Shown piece after piece: positions 1 through 7,384 of a stretch of 28,503 nucleotides of DNA. The position numbers and the translations under genes were made by a program. Origin of the DNA: a virus; the IMG/VR virus record IMGVR_UViG_3300044644_000265, positions 1 through 28,503 of that record; one strand, 5' to 3'. A model generated the notes under the pieces. That model searched no databases. It saw nothing but the letters and a program-made list of their open reading frames with translations, and had not been told where the DNA came from. Every line of letters starts with the position of its first letter. The stretch's first letter is position 1.

Positions 1-2
1 CA

Positions 3-233
3 ACGCACAACATTGCAACGATCCCGTATGAACCCATCCAGCGACTCCGATACCTCCACGAAGAAGAGGGAATCGGATATCGACGCCTCTCAAGAATGTT
101 CAATATCAGGCGCGATACAGTTGTCAAAATCTGCCGATACGAGCGACGGGGACAGGTTCCCCACGCCTGGAAGAGGGTCAAAGAGAGTGGGAAGGCCAGC
201 GGGCAAGATGCCCGTGCCGCAGATGGAGGCTGA
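3..233 (+). CDS. Helix-turn-helix DNA-binding protein, C-terminal part (5' end outside window)
   Basis: Frame 3 is open from the left edge to a TGA at 231-233 and gives about 76 residues. The stretch RLRYLHEEEGIGYRRLSRMF followed by NIRRDTVVKICRYERR reads as a typical helix-turn-helix: helix, turn after the glycine, then a recognition helix beginning RRDTV. Small HTH proteins of this kind often sit just upstream of terS in tailed phages. Its last 47 bases overlap the likely terS start in another frame. The protein-like character of this frame argues that the frame-1 reading upstream of base 187 is not used. No start codon is visible, so the gene is partial. It could regulate late genes or be a terminase accessory factor; I cannot tell which. 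Confidence 0.55.
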   Translation, partial: THNIATIPYEPIQRLRYLHEEEGIGYRRLSRMFNIRRDTVVKICRYERRGQVPHAWKRVKESGKASGQDARAADGG

Positions 234-582
234 ATCTCTCATCAGGTGGATATCCGAAGGCCGGCCCCTGCGCGAGTGGTGCAGGATCAAAGGAAACCCG
301 GAATGGCGCACCATCTACGATTGGATGGATAAGGACGCGGATTTCTCCGCACGCATCGCCCGCGCACGCGAGGACGGCTACGACGTGATTGCGGACGAAT
401 GCCAGCGTCTAGCCGACCTTGAGCCGATGGATCAGGTACAGGTCCAATGGCGGCGACTACAAATTGAGACACGCCTCAAGCTCCTTGCCAAGTGGAATCC
501 GAAGAAGTACGGCGACAGGGCGCAGTTGGACCACGGCGGCGGAATCGTTCTGAACGTCGTTACAAATGTCCCACGCGACTAA
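187..582 (+). CDS. terS: Terminase small subunit
   Basis: Predicted 131 residues. It should recognise phage DNA and present it to the large terminase. The N-terminus VGRPAGK matches the GRPxK-type opening common in small terminases. It is followed by a winged-helix/HTH-like part (SEGRPLREWCRIKG..WRTIYDWMDKD), an ARAREDGYDVIADE helix, and the C-terminal VQWRRLQIETRLKLLAKWNPKKYGDR helix that typically ends the oligomerisation core. I chose the GTG at 187 because GGAAGAGGG at 169-177 lies 9 bases upstream and because the protein begins at the family's usual position. The frame is open further upstream (TTG 13, ATG 28), but that part reads as low-complexity S/T/D and overlaps the HTH gene. The 3' end overlaps terL by 17 bases, suggesting coupling. 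Confidence 0.8.
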   Translation: MGRPAGKMPVPQMEAESLIRWISEGRPLREWCRIKGNPEWRTIYDWMDKDADFSARIARAREDGYDVIADECQRLADLEPMDQVQVQWRRLQIETRLKLLAKWNPKKYGDRAQLDHGGGIVLNVVTNVPRD

Positions 583-1900
583 ACTCAACGTTGAGTTCCC
601 ATACGCGCCAAGACCGTGGCAGAAGGATTGCCACAGGACCAAGGCCAGGTTCAAGGTGCTGGCTCTGCATCGCCGCGCCGGCAAGACGGAATTGGCACTG
701 ATGGAACTGTTGGATCATGCCGTCAAGTGCAGGCTGGACCTGGGTTTCTATGTGTATTTGGCCCCGTTCCTCAAGCAGGCGAAAGCCATCGCGTGGGCTA
801 GGTTGAAGCAGAAACTTGATCCGTTCTTGAGGGCCGGCGCTATTGACGTGAACGAGGCTGACCTGGCTGTGACATTCAAGCACAACAAGGCCACGATCCG
901 CCTTTTCGGTGGAGACAACCCCGACGCCTTGCGTGGCGTTCGCCTAGATGGCGTGGTCATTGACGAGGTTGCCAACATCAGGCCAGAGGTTTGGAACGAC
1001 ATCATCCAGCCGGCACTGTCAGACCGTAAGGGCTGGGCGTTATTTATCGGAACTCCGGCAGGAATCAACCTGTTCAGCGAGTTGTTCTACCGGGCCAGCA
1101 GCCTGCCTGACTGGTACGCGACGCGCTACACGGTGCATGACACAGACGCGCTAGACCCGGTCGAGGTGTCACGCCTTGAACGCGACATGCCAGAAACGGC
1201 GTTCGCACGCGAGTATTTGTGTGACTTCAGCGCGGCAGGAAGCGATCAGCTCATTAGCATGTCGGACGTGGAGGCGGCGTCCAAACTGGTTTACCAAGAC
1301 GGCGATGTGATTGAATTTCCGCTCGTCGTCGGCGTCGATCCTGCCCGGTTTGGTGATGACCGTAGCGTGATTGTGGTTCGACAGGGCTTACGCATGGAAA
1401 AACCGATGATTCACCACGGTGTTGACAACATGCAACTGGCCGGACTGGTGGCGCAGGTCATTGATGACCGCGACCCGGACGCCGTGTTTATCGACGTGGG
1501 TGGCGGTGCCGGCGTCATCGACCGCCTTCGCCAGTTAGATTACTACATTGTGGAGGTGCCATTCGGTGGCAAGGCGAACCAGCCGAACCTGTTCGTAAAC
1601 CGCCGTGCCGAGATGTGGTGGCAGGTCAAGGAGTGGCTCGGCAATGGCGGCAGTATCCCCAATGACACGGCACTGAAGGCGGAACTGTCCACGCCAACCT
1701 ATTGGTTTGACGCCGTTGGCAAACGATGCCTGGAGTCAAAGGATGAAATCAAGAAGCGGTTGCAGGGCGGCGGCAGCCCAGACATCGCAGATGCGCTGGC
1801 CCTGACGTTCGCGTACCCGGTGGCAAAGCAGTTGCCGCGAGAGGTGCGCGAGAAGATCGACACCAGTCCCAAGGATTACGATCCATACGAGTCAATGTAG
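566..1900 (+). CDS. terL: Terminase large subunit (packaging ATPase/nuclease)
   Basis: The 444-residue motor pumps DNA into the prohead and cuts the concatemer. The N-terminal ATPase has a Walker A motif HRRAGKT at residues 35-41 and a Walker B motif VVIDE with D133/E134. The C-terminal RNase H-like nuclease shows the expected acidic residues: GVDPARFGDDRS (D258), FIDVGGG (D310) and SPDIADALAL (D406/D409). Length is typical for a large terminase. The ATG at 566 lies inside the end of terS with no strong Shine-Dalgarno, which fits translational coupling. The TAG stop at 1898-1900 abuts the first GGTGCCCGTA element. Confidence 0.96.
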   Translation: MSHATKLNVEFPYAPRPWQKDCHRTKARFKVLALHRRAGKTELALMELLDHAVKCRLDLGFYVYLAPFLKQAKAIAWARLKQKLDPFLRAGAIDVNEADLAVTFKHNKATIRLFGGDNPDALRGVRLDGVVIDEVANIRPEVWNDIIQPALSDRKGWALFIGTPAGINLFSELFYRASSLPDWYATRYTVHDTDALDPVEVSRLERDMPETAFAREYLCDFSAAGSDQLISMSDVEAASKLVYQDGDVIEFPLVVGVDPARFGDDRSVIVVRQGLRMEKPMIHHGVDNMQLAGLVAQVIDDRDPDAVFIDVGGGAGVIDRLRQLDYYIVEVPFGGKANQPNLFVNRRAEMWWQVKEWLGNGGSIPNDTALKAELSTPTYWFDAVGKRCLESKDEIKKRLQGGGSPDIADALALTFAYPVAKQLPREVREKIDTSPKDYDPYESM

Positions 1901-1933
1901 GTGCCCGTAATGACTGAAAAAATCAATACCGTT
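1900..1933 (+). promoter_or_regulatory. Intergenic element copy 1: GGTGCCCGTA, 12 bases, then ATCAATA
   Basis: The 10-mer GGTGCCCGTA (1900-1909) begins on the last base of the terL stop. After 12 unrelated bases comes ATCAATA (1922-1928), then two bases and GTT. The same ungapped layout occurs at 4765 and 22385. It lies 48 bases upstream of the acetyltransferase gene. A 16-codon frame (GTG 1901 to TGA 1951, MPVMTEKINTVRRRFL) runs through it and ends in an ATGA overlap with the next gene. Function is unknown: phage promoter, RNA processing site, leader peptide or module-boundary sequence are all possible. Confidence 0.45.
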
Positions 1934-1947
1934 CGCCGCAGGTTTCT

Positions 1948-2397
1948 ATGATTCGTGATGCAACAGAAGCGGACCATGATGCCATTGTGGTTATGTATCG
2001 CCAATTCATGGCGTTCACACCCTACGCGGACGTGCTAACGGCTACCGATGAAGAGATCAGCGCCACAATCCGGCACTTCATCGCGCACGCCAAGGTGTTC
2101 GTCGCAGACACCGACTGCACAATCTCCGGCCTGTTGGTCGCCGTGCTGTCGCCAGCTTGGTACGCCCCAAGGCACACAATTGCAACGGAACTGGCATGGT
2201 GGGTGGCGCCGGAACACCGCAAAGGAACGGCAGCAATCAGGCTCATTCAAGCATTTGAGCAATGGGCGAAAGACAGTGGAGCCAGCATGATTAGCATGAC
2301 AAATCTGCAAATCAATGATGGCGGTTCGGTTGAAAAAATGTTGCTTCGAATGGGCTACGCAATGACGGAACAGGCACACACGAAAGGACTTATCTAA
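1948..2397 (+). CDS. GNAT-family N-acetyltransferase
   Basis: 149 residues with the GNAT fold signature: an N-terminal MIRDATEADHDAIVVMYRQF helix-strand, the central strand ELAWWVAPEHR and the acetyl-CoA pyrophosphate loop EHRKGTAA followed by helix IRLIQAFEQWAKDSGA. It ends with a GSVEKMLLRMGYAMTE motif typical of GNAT C-termini. It should transfer an acetyl group from acetyl-CoA to an amine; the substrate cannot be predicted. It sits between terL and the portal gene cluster, preceded by the repeated intergenic element and joined to the next gene by a TAATG overlap. GNATs occur as accessory genes in podovirus structural clusters, so it may modify a virion or host protein. The start has only a weak GCAGG upstream. 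Confidence 0.85.
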   Translation: MIRDATEADHDAIVVMYRQFMAFTPYADVLTATDEEISATIRHFIAHAKVFVADTDCTISGLLVAVLSPAWYAPRHTIATELAWWVAPEHRKGTAAIRLIQAFEQWAKDSGASMISMTNLQINDGGSVEKMLLRMGYAMTEQAHTKGLI

Positions 2398-2753
2398 TGG
2401 CAATTGGAACGACAGCAGCAATCGTCGCCGCATTGGCCGCGTCCGCAGCAGCAGCGGCGGCAGGAACCGGCTACGCCGTTTATGCTGGCGAGCAGGGCAA
2501 GAAGGCGCAGAAGGAAGCCATGAAGCGGCAAGGCGCGATGCAGGCTCAGGCTACGCAGCAGGCGCAGCAACAGGCAACGGAATCGCAAGCTGCCATTCGT
2601 CGCAGCCAGCAGCAATCACCAGATGTTGCAAGCATCATGGCTGCGGCACAAGAAACTGGCACCGGCGGTCCTGCCTCCACAATGCTGACTGGTCCGACTG
2701 GAGTTGATCCGTCGCAGTTGACGCTCGGACGAAACACGCTTCTCGGAGGTTGA
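2397..2753 (+). CDS. Small Ala/Gln-rich virion-associated protein upstream of portal
   Basis: 118 residues of unknown function. Residues 6-30 are an Ala-rich hydrophobic stretch that could be a membrane or amphipathic segment. Residues 33-70 are rich in Q, A and K and likely form a helix or coiled coil. The tail contains GPTGVDPSQLTLGRNTLLGG. The ATG overlaps the preceding stop (TAATG) and has AAAGGA upstream at 2384-2389. Small proteins of this composition commonly sit directly before portal genes in podoviruses. The position suggests a head or ejection component, but no catalytic motif is visible. Confidence 0.72.
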   Translation: MAIGTTAAIVAALAASAAAAAAGTGYAVYAGEQGKKAQKEAMKRQGAMQAQATQQAQQQATESQAAIRRSQQQSPDVASIMAAAQETGTGGPASTMLTGPTGVDPSQLTLGRNTLLGG

Positions 2754-2755
2754 GA

Positions 2756-4474
2756 TTGAGCGAATACCCAGGCAATAACAGGTCGTACAACAACGCGCCA
2801 CAGCGCGACAGGCTGTTTACGCGCTGGGGTCAACTCAAGAGCGAGCGTGCCTCGTGGTTCGCGCATTGGCAGGAAATCACGTCATACCTCCTGCCACGAA
2901 ACGGTCGCTACTTCCGCCAGGATCGCGACAAGGGATGGCGACGACACAACAACATCTACGACAACACAGGAACCCGTGCGCTCCGAACACTCGGTGCCGG
3001 CATGATGGCTGGTGCCACGTCTCCGGCGCGGCAGTGGTTCAGACTCGCAACGCCGGATCCTGAACTGAACTCATACCAGCCCGTCAAGATGTGGCTGGAT
3101 GATGTGACCAAGCGAATGCAGTTGGTGTTCCAGAAGTCGAACACATACCGCAGTCTGCACATGATGTACGAGGAGTTGGGCGCATTCGGAACCGCCGCCA
3201 GCATCGTGCTTCCAAACTTCAACAACGTCATCCACCATTACCCTCTGACCTGTGGCGAATACTGCATTTCAACAGATGCGCAGGGCCGAGTCTGCACGCT
3301 CTACCGAGAGTTTGAGATGACGGTCAGTCAGATGGTCAAGGAATTTGGTTACGACAACTGTTCTACTAGCGTGCAGAACATGTACGACACAGGCACGCTT
3401 GATACGTGGGTTCCTGTGATCCACGCTATTGAGCCGCGCATGGACCGAGACATGACCAAGCGCGATAGCAAGAACATGCCGTTCGGATCGTGGTACTTTG
3501 AGGTTGGAGGCGAGGATGGCGTGTTCCTGCGTGAGAGCGGGTTCACGTACTTCCCTGCGCTTGTGCCGCGTTGGGCTACTGCCGGCGGCGACATCTACGG
3601 AAACAGCCCAGGCATGGAGGCTCTCGGCGATGTCAAGCAGCTCCAGCATGAGCAACTTCGCAAGGCGCAGGCCATCGACTACCAGACGAAGCCGCCACTT
3701 CAGGTTCCGACAAGCATGAAGAACCGGGACGTGGAAACGCTGCCCGGTGGCATTTCGTTCGTGGATGGTGCCAGCATGGGAATCAAGACCGCGTTTGAGG
3801 TGAACCTCAACCTGAACTACCTGCTGGCCGATATCCAAGATGTGCGCGAGCGCGTCCGTGGATCGTTCTACGCAGATCTGTTCCTCATGCTCGCGAATGC
3901 ACCCTACACCCGCATGACCGCAACCGAGGTCGCAGAGCGACATGAGGAAAAACTCCTGATGCTGGGGCCAGTCCTTGAGCGTCTGCACAATGAACTGCTG
4001 GACCCGCTGGTTGAAATTACCTTCACGCAAATGATCCAGTCCGGAGCGGTTCCACCACCTCCGGAAGAGTTGCAGGGCATGGACCTGAACGTGGAGTTTG
4101 TTTCGATGCTGGCCCAGGCACAGCGCGCCATCGGCACCAACGCTGTGGATCGGTTCGTTGGCAACCTTGGCGCAATCGCGCAGATGAAGCCGGACATCCT
4201 CGACAAGTTCGACAGCGATCAGTGGGCCGACATTTACGCAGACATGCTTGGCGTTGATCCGTCGCTAATCATTGCAGATAAGGATGTTGCAATGGTTCGC
4301 GGTGCCCGCAACCAAGCGATGGCCGCCAAGGAACAGATGGCGGTTATGAATCAGCAGTCGCAGACGGCCAAGAACTTGGCGCAGTCTCCGACGGGACCGG
4401 GCCAGCAGAACGGCCTGACCGATGTGATGAACATGTTCTCTGGGTACGGTTCACCATCTGCATTGGAGCTTTGA
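2756..4474 (+). CDS. Portal (head-to-tail connector) protein
   Basis: About 572 residues of the T7-type bacteriophage head-to-tail connecting protein family. The portal is a dodecameric ring at one capsid vertex that passes DNA and joins the tail. Recognisable segments are RWGQLKSERASWFAHWQEIT..LLPRNGRY near the N-terminus, DNTGTRALRTLGAGMMAGATSPARQWFRL, VPRWATAGGDIYGNSPGMEALGDVKQLQ, and RMTATEVAERHEEKLLMLGPVLERL. The C-terminal 50 residues are Q/A/M-rich. Two TTG codons are possible starts: 2750 overlaps the previous stop, while 2756 lies six bases after GGAGG (2745-2749), so I prefer 2756. Either way it uses a non-ATG start. Confidence 0.95.
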   Translation: MSEYPGNNRSYNNAPQRDRLFTRWGQLKSERASWFAHWQEITSYLLPRNGRYFRQDRDKGWRRHNNIYDNTGTRALRTLGAGMMAGATSPARQWFRLATPDPELNSYQPVKMWLDDVTKRMQLVFQKSNTYRSLHMMYEELGAFGTAASIVLPNFNNVIHHYPLTCGEYCISTDAQGRVCTLYREFEMTVSQMVKEFGYDNCSTSVQNMYDTGTLDTWVPVIHAIEPRMDRDMTKRDSKNMPFGSWYFEVGGEDGVFLRESGFTYFPALVPRWATAGGDIYGNSPGMEALGDVKQLQHEQLRKAQAIDYQTKPPLQVPTSMKNRDVETLPGGISFVDGASMGIKTAFEVNLNLNYLLADIQDVRERVRGSFYADLFLMLANAPYTRMTATEVAERHEEKLLMLGPVLERLHNELLDPLVEITFTQMIQSGAVPPPPEELQGMDLNVEFVSMLAQAQRAIGTNAVDRFVGNLGAIAQMKPDILDKFDSDQWADIYADMLGVDPSLIIADKDVAMVRGARNQAMAAKEQMAVMNQQSQTAKNLAQSPTGPGQQNGLTDVMNMFSGYGSPSALEL

Positions 4475-4475
4475 A

Positions 4476-4763
4476 ATGGCAATGATCAACATGAAACTTG
4501 AGAAGAACGGCGAATCCGAAGAACTGTATCCAGAGGATCTCGTCATTGAACTTGGCATTGAGCAACTCAAGAAACTGGGCTTGACGGCAGGAATGCGACT
4601 CGGTTCGACCGTTACGATTACTGCACGCGCTTATGTGGCCGAAACCAGTACGACGATGGTCGAGGGCGGCATGGAGCCAAGCGTTGAATTGCAGATCACA
4701 GATCTTGAGATTGGACAGGCCGGAACAATGGATGCTGCGGCAACCATGCTCTACGGCGGATGA
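4476..4763 (+). CDS. Capsid staple-like small head protein
   Basis: 95 residues. The pattern MAMINMKLEK...LVIELGIEQLKKLGLTAGMRLGSTVTITARAYV...SVELQITDLEIG resembles a small protein family found between portal and capsid genes of BPP-1/epsilon15-like podoviruses and often labelled capsid staple. From memory, such proteins clamp capsomers from outside. The predicted fold is mostly beta with one short LGIEQLKKLGL helix, which suits a small decoration protein. A GGAG at 4465-4468 precedes the ATG. The staple label is the uncertain part; membership of the head module is well supported by position. Confidence 0.7.
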   Translation: MAMINMKLEKNGESEELYPEDLVIELGIEQLKKLGLTAGMRLGSTVTITARAYVAETSTTMVEGGMEPSVELQITDLEIGQAGTMDAAATMLYGG

Positions 4764-4764
4764 C

Positions 4765-4798
4765 GGTGCCCGTAGGAAATCAGTAACTCCATAAAGTT
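4765..4798 (+). promoter_or_regulatory. Intergenic element copy 2: GGTGCCCGTA, 12 bases, then CTCCATA
   Basis: GGTGCCCGTA at 4765-4774 starts one base after the stop codon at 4761-4763. Twelve bases later CTCCATA (4787-4793), two bases and GTT match the layout of the copies at 1900 and 22385, though less perfectly than those two match each other. A very short frame (GTG 4766 to TAA 4786, MPVGNQ) runs through it. The next gene starts at 4804. CTACGG (4751-4756) can pair with CCGTAG (4770-4775), but that pairing is not conserved in the other copies. Confidence 0.42.
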
Positions 4799-4803
4799 CC
4801 GCC

Positions 4804-5151
4804 GTGAGCAATTATGATCCGCTTGACCTGCGCAGCCAGGAACGCAGCAAAGCAGAACGCGAACTGCGCGAACGGCTGGCTCGGGAGAATGAAGAAGCGG
4901 ATATCAAGTGGCTCATGGGCAACAAGCGAGGCCGTCGCATCATTTGGCGGCTTCTGGATCATGCAGGAGTGTTCCGTTCGTCGTTCAACACCAACGCAAT
5001 GGCAATGTCATTCGCCGAAGGTCACAGGAACTACGGACTTCGCATTCTGTCCATGATCCATTCGCAGTGCCCCGAACTGTATCCAACCATGATGAAGGAG
5101 CAGACAGCAGATGAACGAATCAACGATGATGGAAGCCGCAACTCCAACTAA
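4804..5151 (+). CDS. Bbp19-like phage structural protein
   Basis: 115 residues with a GTG start. The core DIKWLMGNKRGRRIIWRLLDHAGVFRSSF followed by MSFAEGHRNYGLRILSMIHSQCPELYPTMMKE is close to what I recall of Bbp19 of Bordetella phage BPP-1, a short conserved virion-module protein. The first 35 residues are highly charged (RSQERSKAERELRERLARE) and probably helical. Its molecular role is not established. It lies between the staple-like gene and the scaffold gene, and its 3' end overlaps the scaffold start by 41 bases. Upstream ribosome-binding sequence is weak, so the GTG start is the best candidate rather than certain. Confidence 0.78.
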   Translation: MSNYDPLDLRSQERSKAERELRERLARENEEADIKWLMGNKRGRRIIWRLLDHAGVFRSSFNTNAMAMSFAEGHRNYGLRILSMIHSQCPELYPTMMKEQTADERINDDGSRNSN

Positions 5152-5785
5152 CGGCTCCCAGGCATCTTCGGCACCTGAAAGCACCACTGCGACGGCAGAG
5201 GCGCTGTATGGTGATGGGCAGAAGGCAACTGCGTCGAAGGACTCTCCAGCCGCCGCGCCGGCCACGGAGAACAAGGCTACGGATAACAAGACGGAACCCA
5301 AGGCCGAAGCGCCGAAGGCTCCTGAACAGTACGAATTCAAGGCGCCTGAAGGCCGCGAATTCGACTCGGAGGTAGTGAAGAACTTCTCCGAGGTTGCCCG
5401 TGAATTGAACCTGACGCAGGATGCCGCGCAGAAGATTCTTGATCGGATGGGGCCAACGCTGGCCAGCCGTCAAGAATCTCAGGTCAAGGCCATTCGTGGC
5501 GAGTGGGTTGCATCGGCTAGGTCCGATCAGGAGTTCGGCGGCGACAAGCTTGCCGAGAACCTGTCCACAGCCAAGAAGGCTCTTGACACGTTCGGATCGT
5601 CCGAACTTCGCACGCTGCTCAACACGTCTGGCCTGGGCGATCACCCGGAAGTAATCCGGTTCATGTACCGCGCAGGCAAGGCAATCAGTGAGGATCGGAT
5701 CGTCACCGGAAGCGTCGGACAGGCCAAGAACGGCCCGAAGACATTCGGTGATCTAGCCGATGCTCTGTATCCAACCAACACCTAA
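5111..5785 (+). CDS. Capsid scaffolding protein (probable)
   Basis: 224 residues directly upstream of the major capsid gene. Residues 1-75 are low-complexity A/T/S/K/P/E, as is usual for scaffold N-termini. The rest is helical, with YEFKAPEGREFDSEVVKNFSEVARELNLTQDAAQKI and then FGGDKLAENLSTAKKAL..FGSSELRTLLNTSGLGDHPEVIRFMYRAGKAISED. This pattern is shared by scaffold-like proteins in many podoviruses. It should template prohead assembly and leave before or during packaging. AAGGAG at 5094-5099 precedes the ATG, and it overlaps the previous gene. ATGs at 5126 and 5129 are alternative starts. Confidence 0.8.
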   Translation: MNESTMMEAATPTNGSQASSAPESTTATAEALYGDGQKATASKDSPAAAPATENKATDNKTEPKAEAPKAPEQYEFKAPEGREFDSEVVKNFSEVARELNLTQDAAQKILDRMGPTLASRQESQVKAIRGEWVASARSDQEFGGDKLAENLSTAKKALDTFGSSELRTLLNTSGLGDHPEVIRFMYRAGKAISEDRIVTGSVGQAKNGPKTFGDLADALYPTNT

Positions 5786-5806
5786 TTCCACGAAAGGGAA
5801 TTTCCA

Positions 5807-6829
5807 ATGGCAGTGCTTACTTCCAACAACCTCACGCTGGCCGATTGGGCCAAGCGCACCGATCCCGAGGGCCGCGTTCCGGTCATCGCGGAACTGCTGT
5901 CCCAGAGCAATGAGATCCTTGAGGACTGCGTGTTCAAGGAGGGCAACCTGCCCACCGGCGAGCGCGTCGTGATCCGCACTGGTCTGCCCGCCGTCTACTG
6001 GCGTGCGCTGAACCAGGGCATTCCGAACAGCCGTTCGACCACCGCACAGGTGGACGAGGCTTGCGGAATCCTTGAGGCTCGCAGCGAAGTGGACAAGGAC
6101 CTGGCAATGCTGAACGGCAACACCGCTCAGTTCCGTCTGTCCGAAGACGTTGCCTTCCTTGAGGCCATGAATCAGACTCAGGCCACGACCATGTTCTATG
6201 GCAACCCCGCCATTGAGCCGAAGTCGTTCCTCGGTCTGGCTGCTCGTTACTCGGCGGCCCCAGGCTCGTCGGGCATCGGTCAGAACATCATCGAAGGCGG
6301 CGGCACCGGCAGCGACAACACCTCGGTGTACCTCGTTATTTGGGGCGACAACACCGTTTACTGCCCGTTCCCGAAGGGCAGCACGGCTGGCCTCATGCAT
6401 GAGGATCTCGGCGAGCAGACCGTGTATGACGGCAACAACCGTCTTCAGGCGTTTGCGACCCGTTACCAGTGGAAGAACGGTCTGGTCGTGAAGGACTGGC
6501 GCTACGTCGTTCGCATTGCGAACATCGACGCGAGCGACATGTCCAACGCGAGCGGAACGCAGCTGTCCACTGCGGCCACGCAGCTCATCAAGCTGATGAC
6601 CCGCGCTCTGTACCGGATCCCGAACATGGCAATGGGCCGTGCGGCTTTCTATATGAACCGCACCGTCCACGGCGGCCTGTCCATCCAGGCGATGGATCGC
6701 GCTCAGAACGTGCTGTCCGTGCAGCAGGGTCTGTCGCAGTTCGGTACCCCCTATTCGTGGCTGTCGTTCCTCGGCGTTCCGTGCCGCCGTGTCGATGCCC
6801 TCATCAACGCAGAAGCCCGCCTTACCTAA
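5807..6829 (+). CDS. Major capsid protein (epsilon15 gp7 / BPP-1 Bbp17 type)
   Basis: 340 residues, a usual length for this HK97-fold capsid group. It opens with MAVLTSNNLTLADWAKRTDP and continues with VPVIAELLSQSNEILEDCVF, TGERVVIRTGLPAVYWRALNQGI, LEARSEVDKDLAMLNG and FLGLAARYSA. These segments are characteristic of gp7/Bbp17-like capsid proteins as I remember them. AAAGGGA (5794-5799 region) gives a good ribosome site, and codons are GC-rich and regular, as expected for the most abundant virion protein. Upstream lies the scaffold gene, downstream the cement gene. A perfect 9-bp inverted repeat straddles its stop codon. Confidence 0.93.
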   Translation: MAVLTSNNLTLADWAKRTDPEGRVPVIAELLSQSNEILEDCVFKEGNLPTGERVVIRTGLPAVYWRALNQGIPNSRSTTAQVDEACGILEARSEVDKDLAMLNGNTAQFRLSEDVAFLEAMNQTQATTMFYGNPAIEPKSFLGLAARYSAAPGSSGIGQNIIEGGGTGSDNTSVYLVIWGDNTVYCPFPKGSTAGLMHEDLGEQTVYDGNNRLQAFATRYQWKNGLVVKDWRYVVRIANIDASDMSNASGTQLSTAATQLIKLMTRALYRIPNMAMGRAAFYMNRTVHGGLSIQAMDRAQNVLSVQQGLSQFGTPYSWLSFLGVPCRRVDALINAEARLT

Positions 6830-6839
6830 TAGGTAAGGC
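6819..6839 (+). other. Perfect 9-bp hairpin across the capsid gene stop codon
   Basis: GCCTTACCT (6819-6827), a 3-base AAT loop and AGGTAAGGC (6831-6839) form a perfect stem. It covers the last capsid codons and the TAA stop. No T-tract follows, so it is not a standard rho-independent terminator on either strand. Placement directly after the major capsid gene recalls the transcription/processing signals after T7 gene 10, and it could set the 3' end or stability of capsid mRNA. That role is inference. Confidence 0.5.
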
Positions 6840-6853
6840 AGAAAGGACACACA

Positions 6854-7372
6854 ATGATTCTTGATCAGAACCTTCGCCTCGGTAATACCGGAGCGATCAC
6901 TTCCGCCGCCACGTATATCACTGGTACCTCTGGTACCCCGGATGTCGTTGACCTTCAGAGCAACACCGCTTACACCGCCACGGTGAGCGGCTCGCTCTAC
7001 ACGGTCGGCCAGGGCACCCAGAACCGAGACCTTGGTGCTGGCAATGACCTGAATGTCATCTTCACCGTCACGACCGCGCTTGCTGGCGGTACGAACGCGA
7101 CGTTCCAGGTGGTTGCTTCCTCGTCCGCCACGCTTGCCTCCGGCAATATTGTGGTCGGCGAAGTCGCCCCCATCGTGCTTGCGGACCTTACTCTCGGCCG
7201 TCAGGTCGTTGTCAAGATCAGCCCCCAGCAGATCGCGGCAACCAAGCTTCGGTATCTTGGCGCGCAGGTCGTGACCACTGGTACACACACTGCTGGCGTC
7301 ATCAGCGCTGACATTGTGCTGGACATCCAGGATGGTCGTACGGCGTACGCGTCAGGCTTCACGGTCGCTTGA
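6854..7372 (+). CDS. Capsid cement/decoration protein (Bbp16-like)
   Basis: 172 residues directly after the capsid gene. The sequence is beta-rich and almost free of long helices. Segments RDLGAGNDLNVIFTVTTAL, APIVLADLTLGRQVVVKI, ATKLRYLGAQVVTTGTHTAGVI and SADIVLDIQDGRTAYASGF match my memory of the Bbp16-type cement protein of BPP-1-like phages. Such proteins bind the outside of the expanded capsid and stabilise it against internal DNA pressure. AAAGGA precedes the ATG, and codon use is like that of the capsid gene, suggesting high expression. Confidence 0.8.
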   Translation: MILDQNLRLGNTGAITSAATYITGTSGTPDVVDLQSNTAYTATVSGSLYTVGQGTQNRDLGAGNDLNVIFTVTTALAGGTNATFQVVASSSATLASGNIVVGEVAPIVLADLTLGRQVVVKISPQQIAATKLRYLGAQVVTTGTHTAGVISADIVLDIQDGRTAYASGFTVA

Positions 7373-7384
7373 TAGGAGTAATCC

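Noticed and set aside
13-186. N-terminal extension of terS from TTG 13 or ATG 28
   Set aside because: Low-complexity sequence overlapping a convincing helix-turn-helix frame; the GTG at 187 has a better ribosome site and the usual family start.
3269-4030. A 253-codon minus-strand frame opposite the portal gene
   Set aside because: Shadow of the portal reading frame; composition rich in H, R, V and L without motifs, and no fitting neighbours.
4299-4310. GGTGCCCGCA, a near match to the repeated intergenic element
   Set aside because: Lies inside the portal coding sequence, differs in one base and lacks the downstream ATCAATA, so it is likely chance.
5784-5802. AATTCC / GGAATT inverted repeat before the capsid gene
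   Set aside because: Only six mostly weak pairs, overlapping an ordinary ribosome-binding site; not convincing as a regulatory hairpin.
5753-7288. A 511-codon open frame on the minus strand
   Set aside because: It lies exactly opposite the scaffold end, major capsid and cement genes, has no recognisable domain, and is explained by the regular GC-rich codon pattern of those genes.
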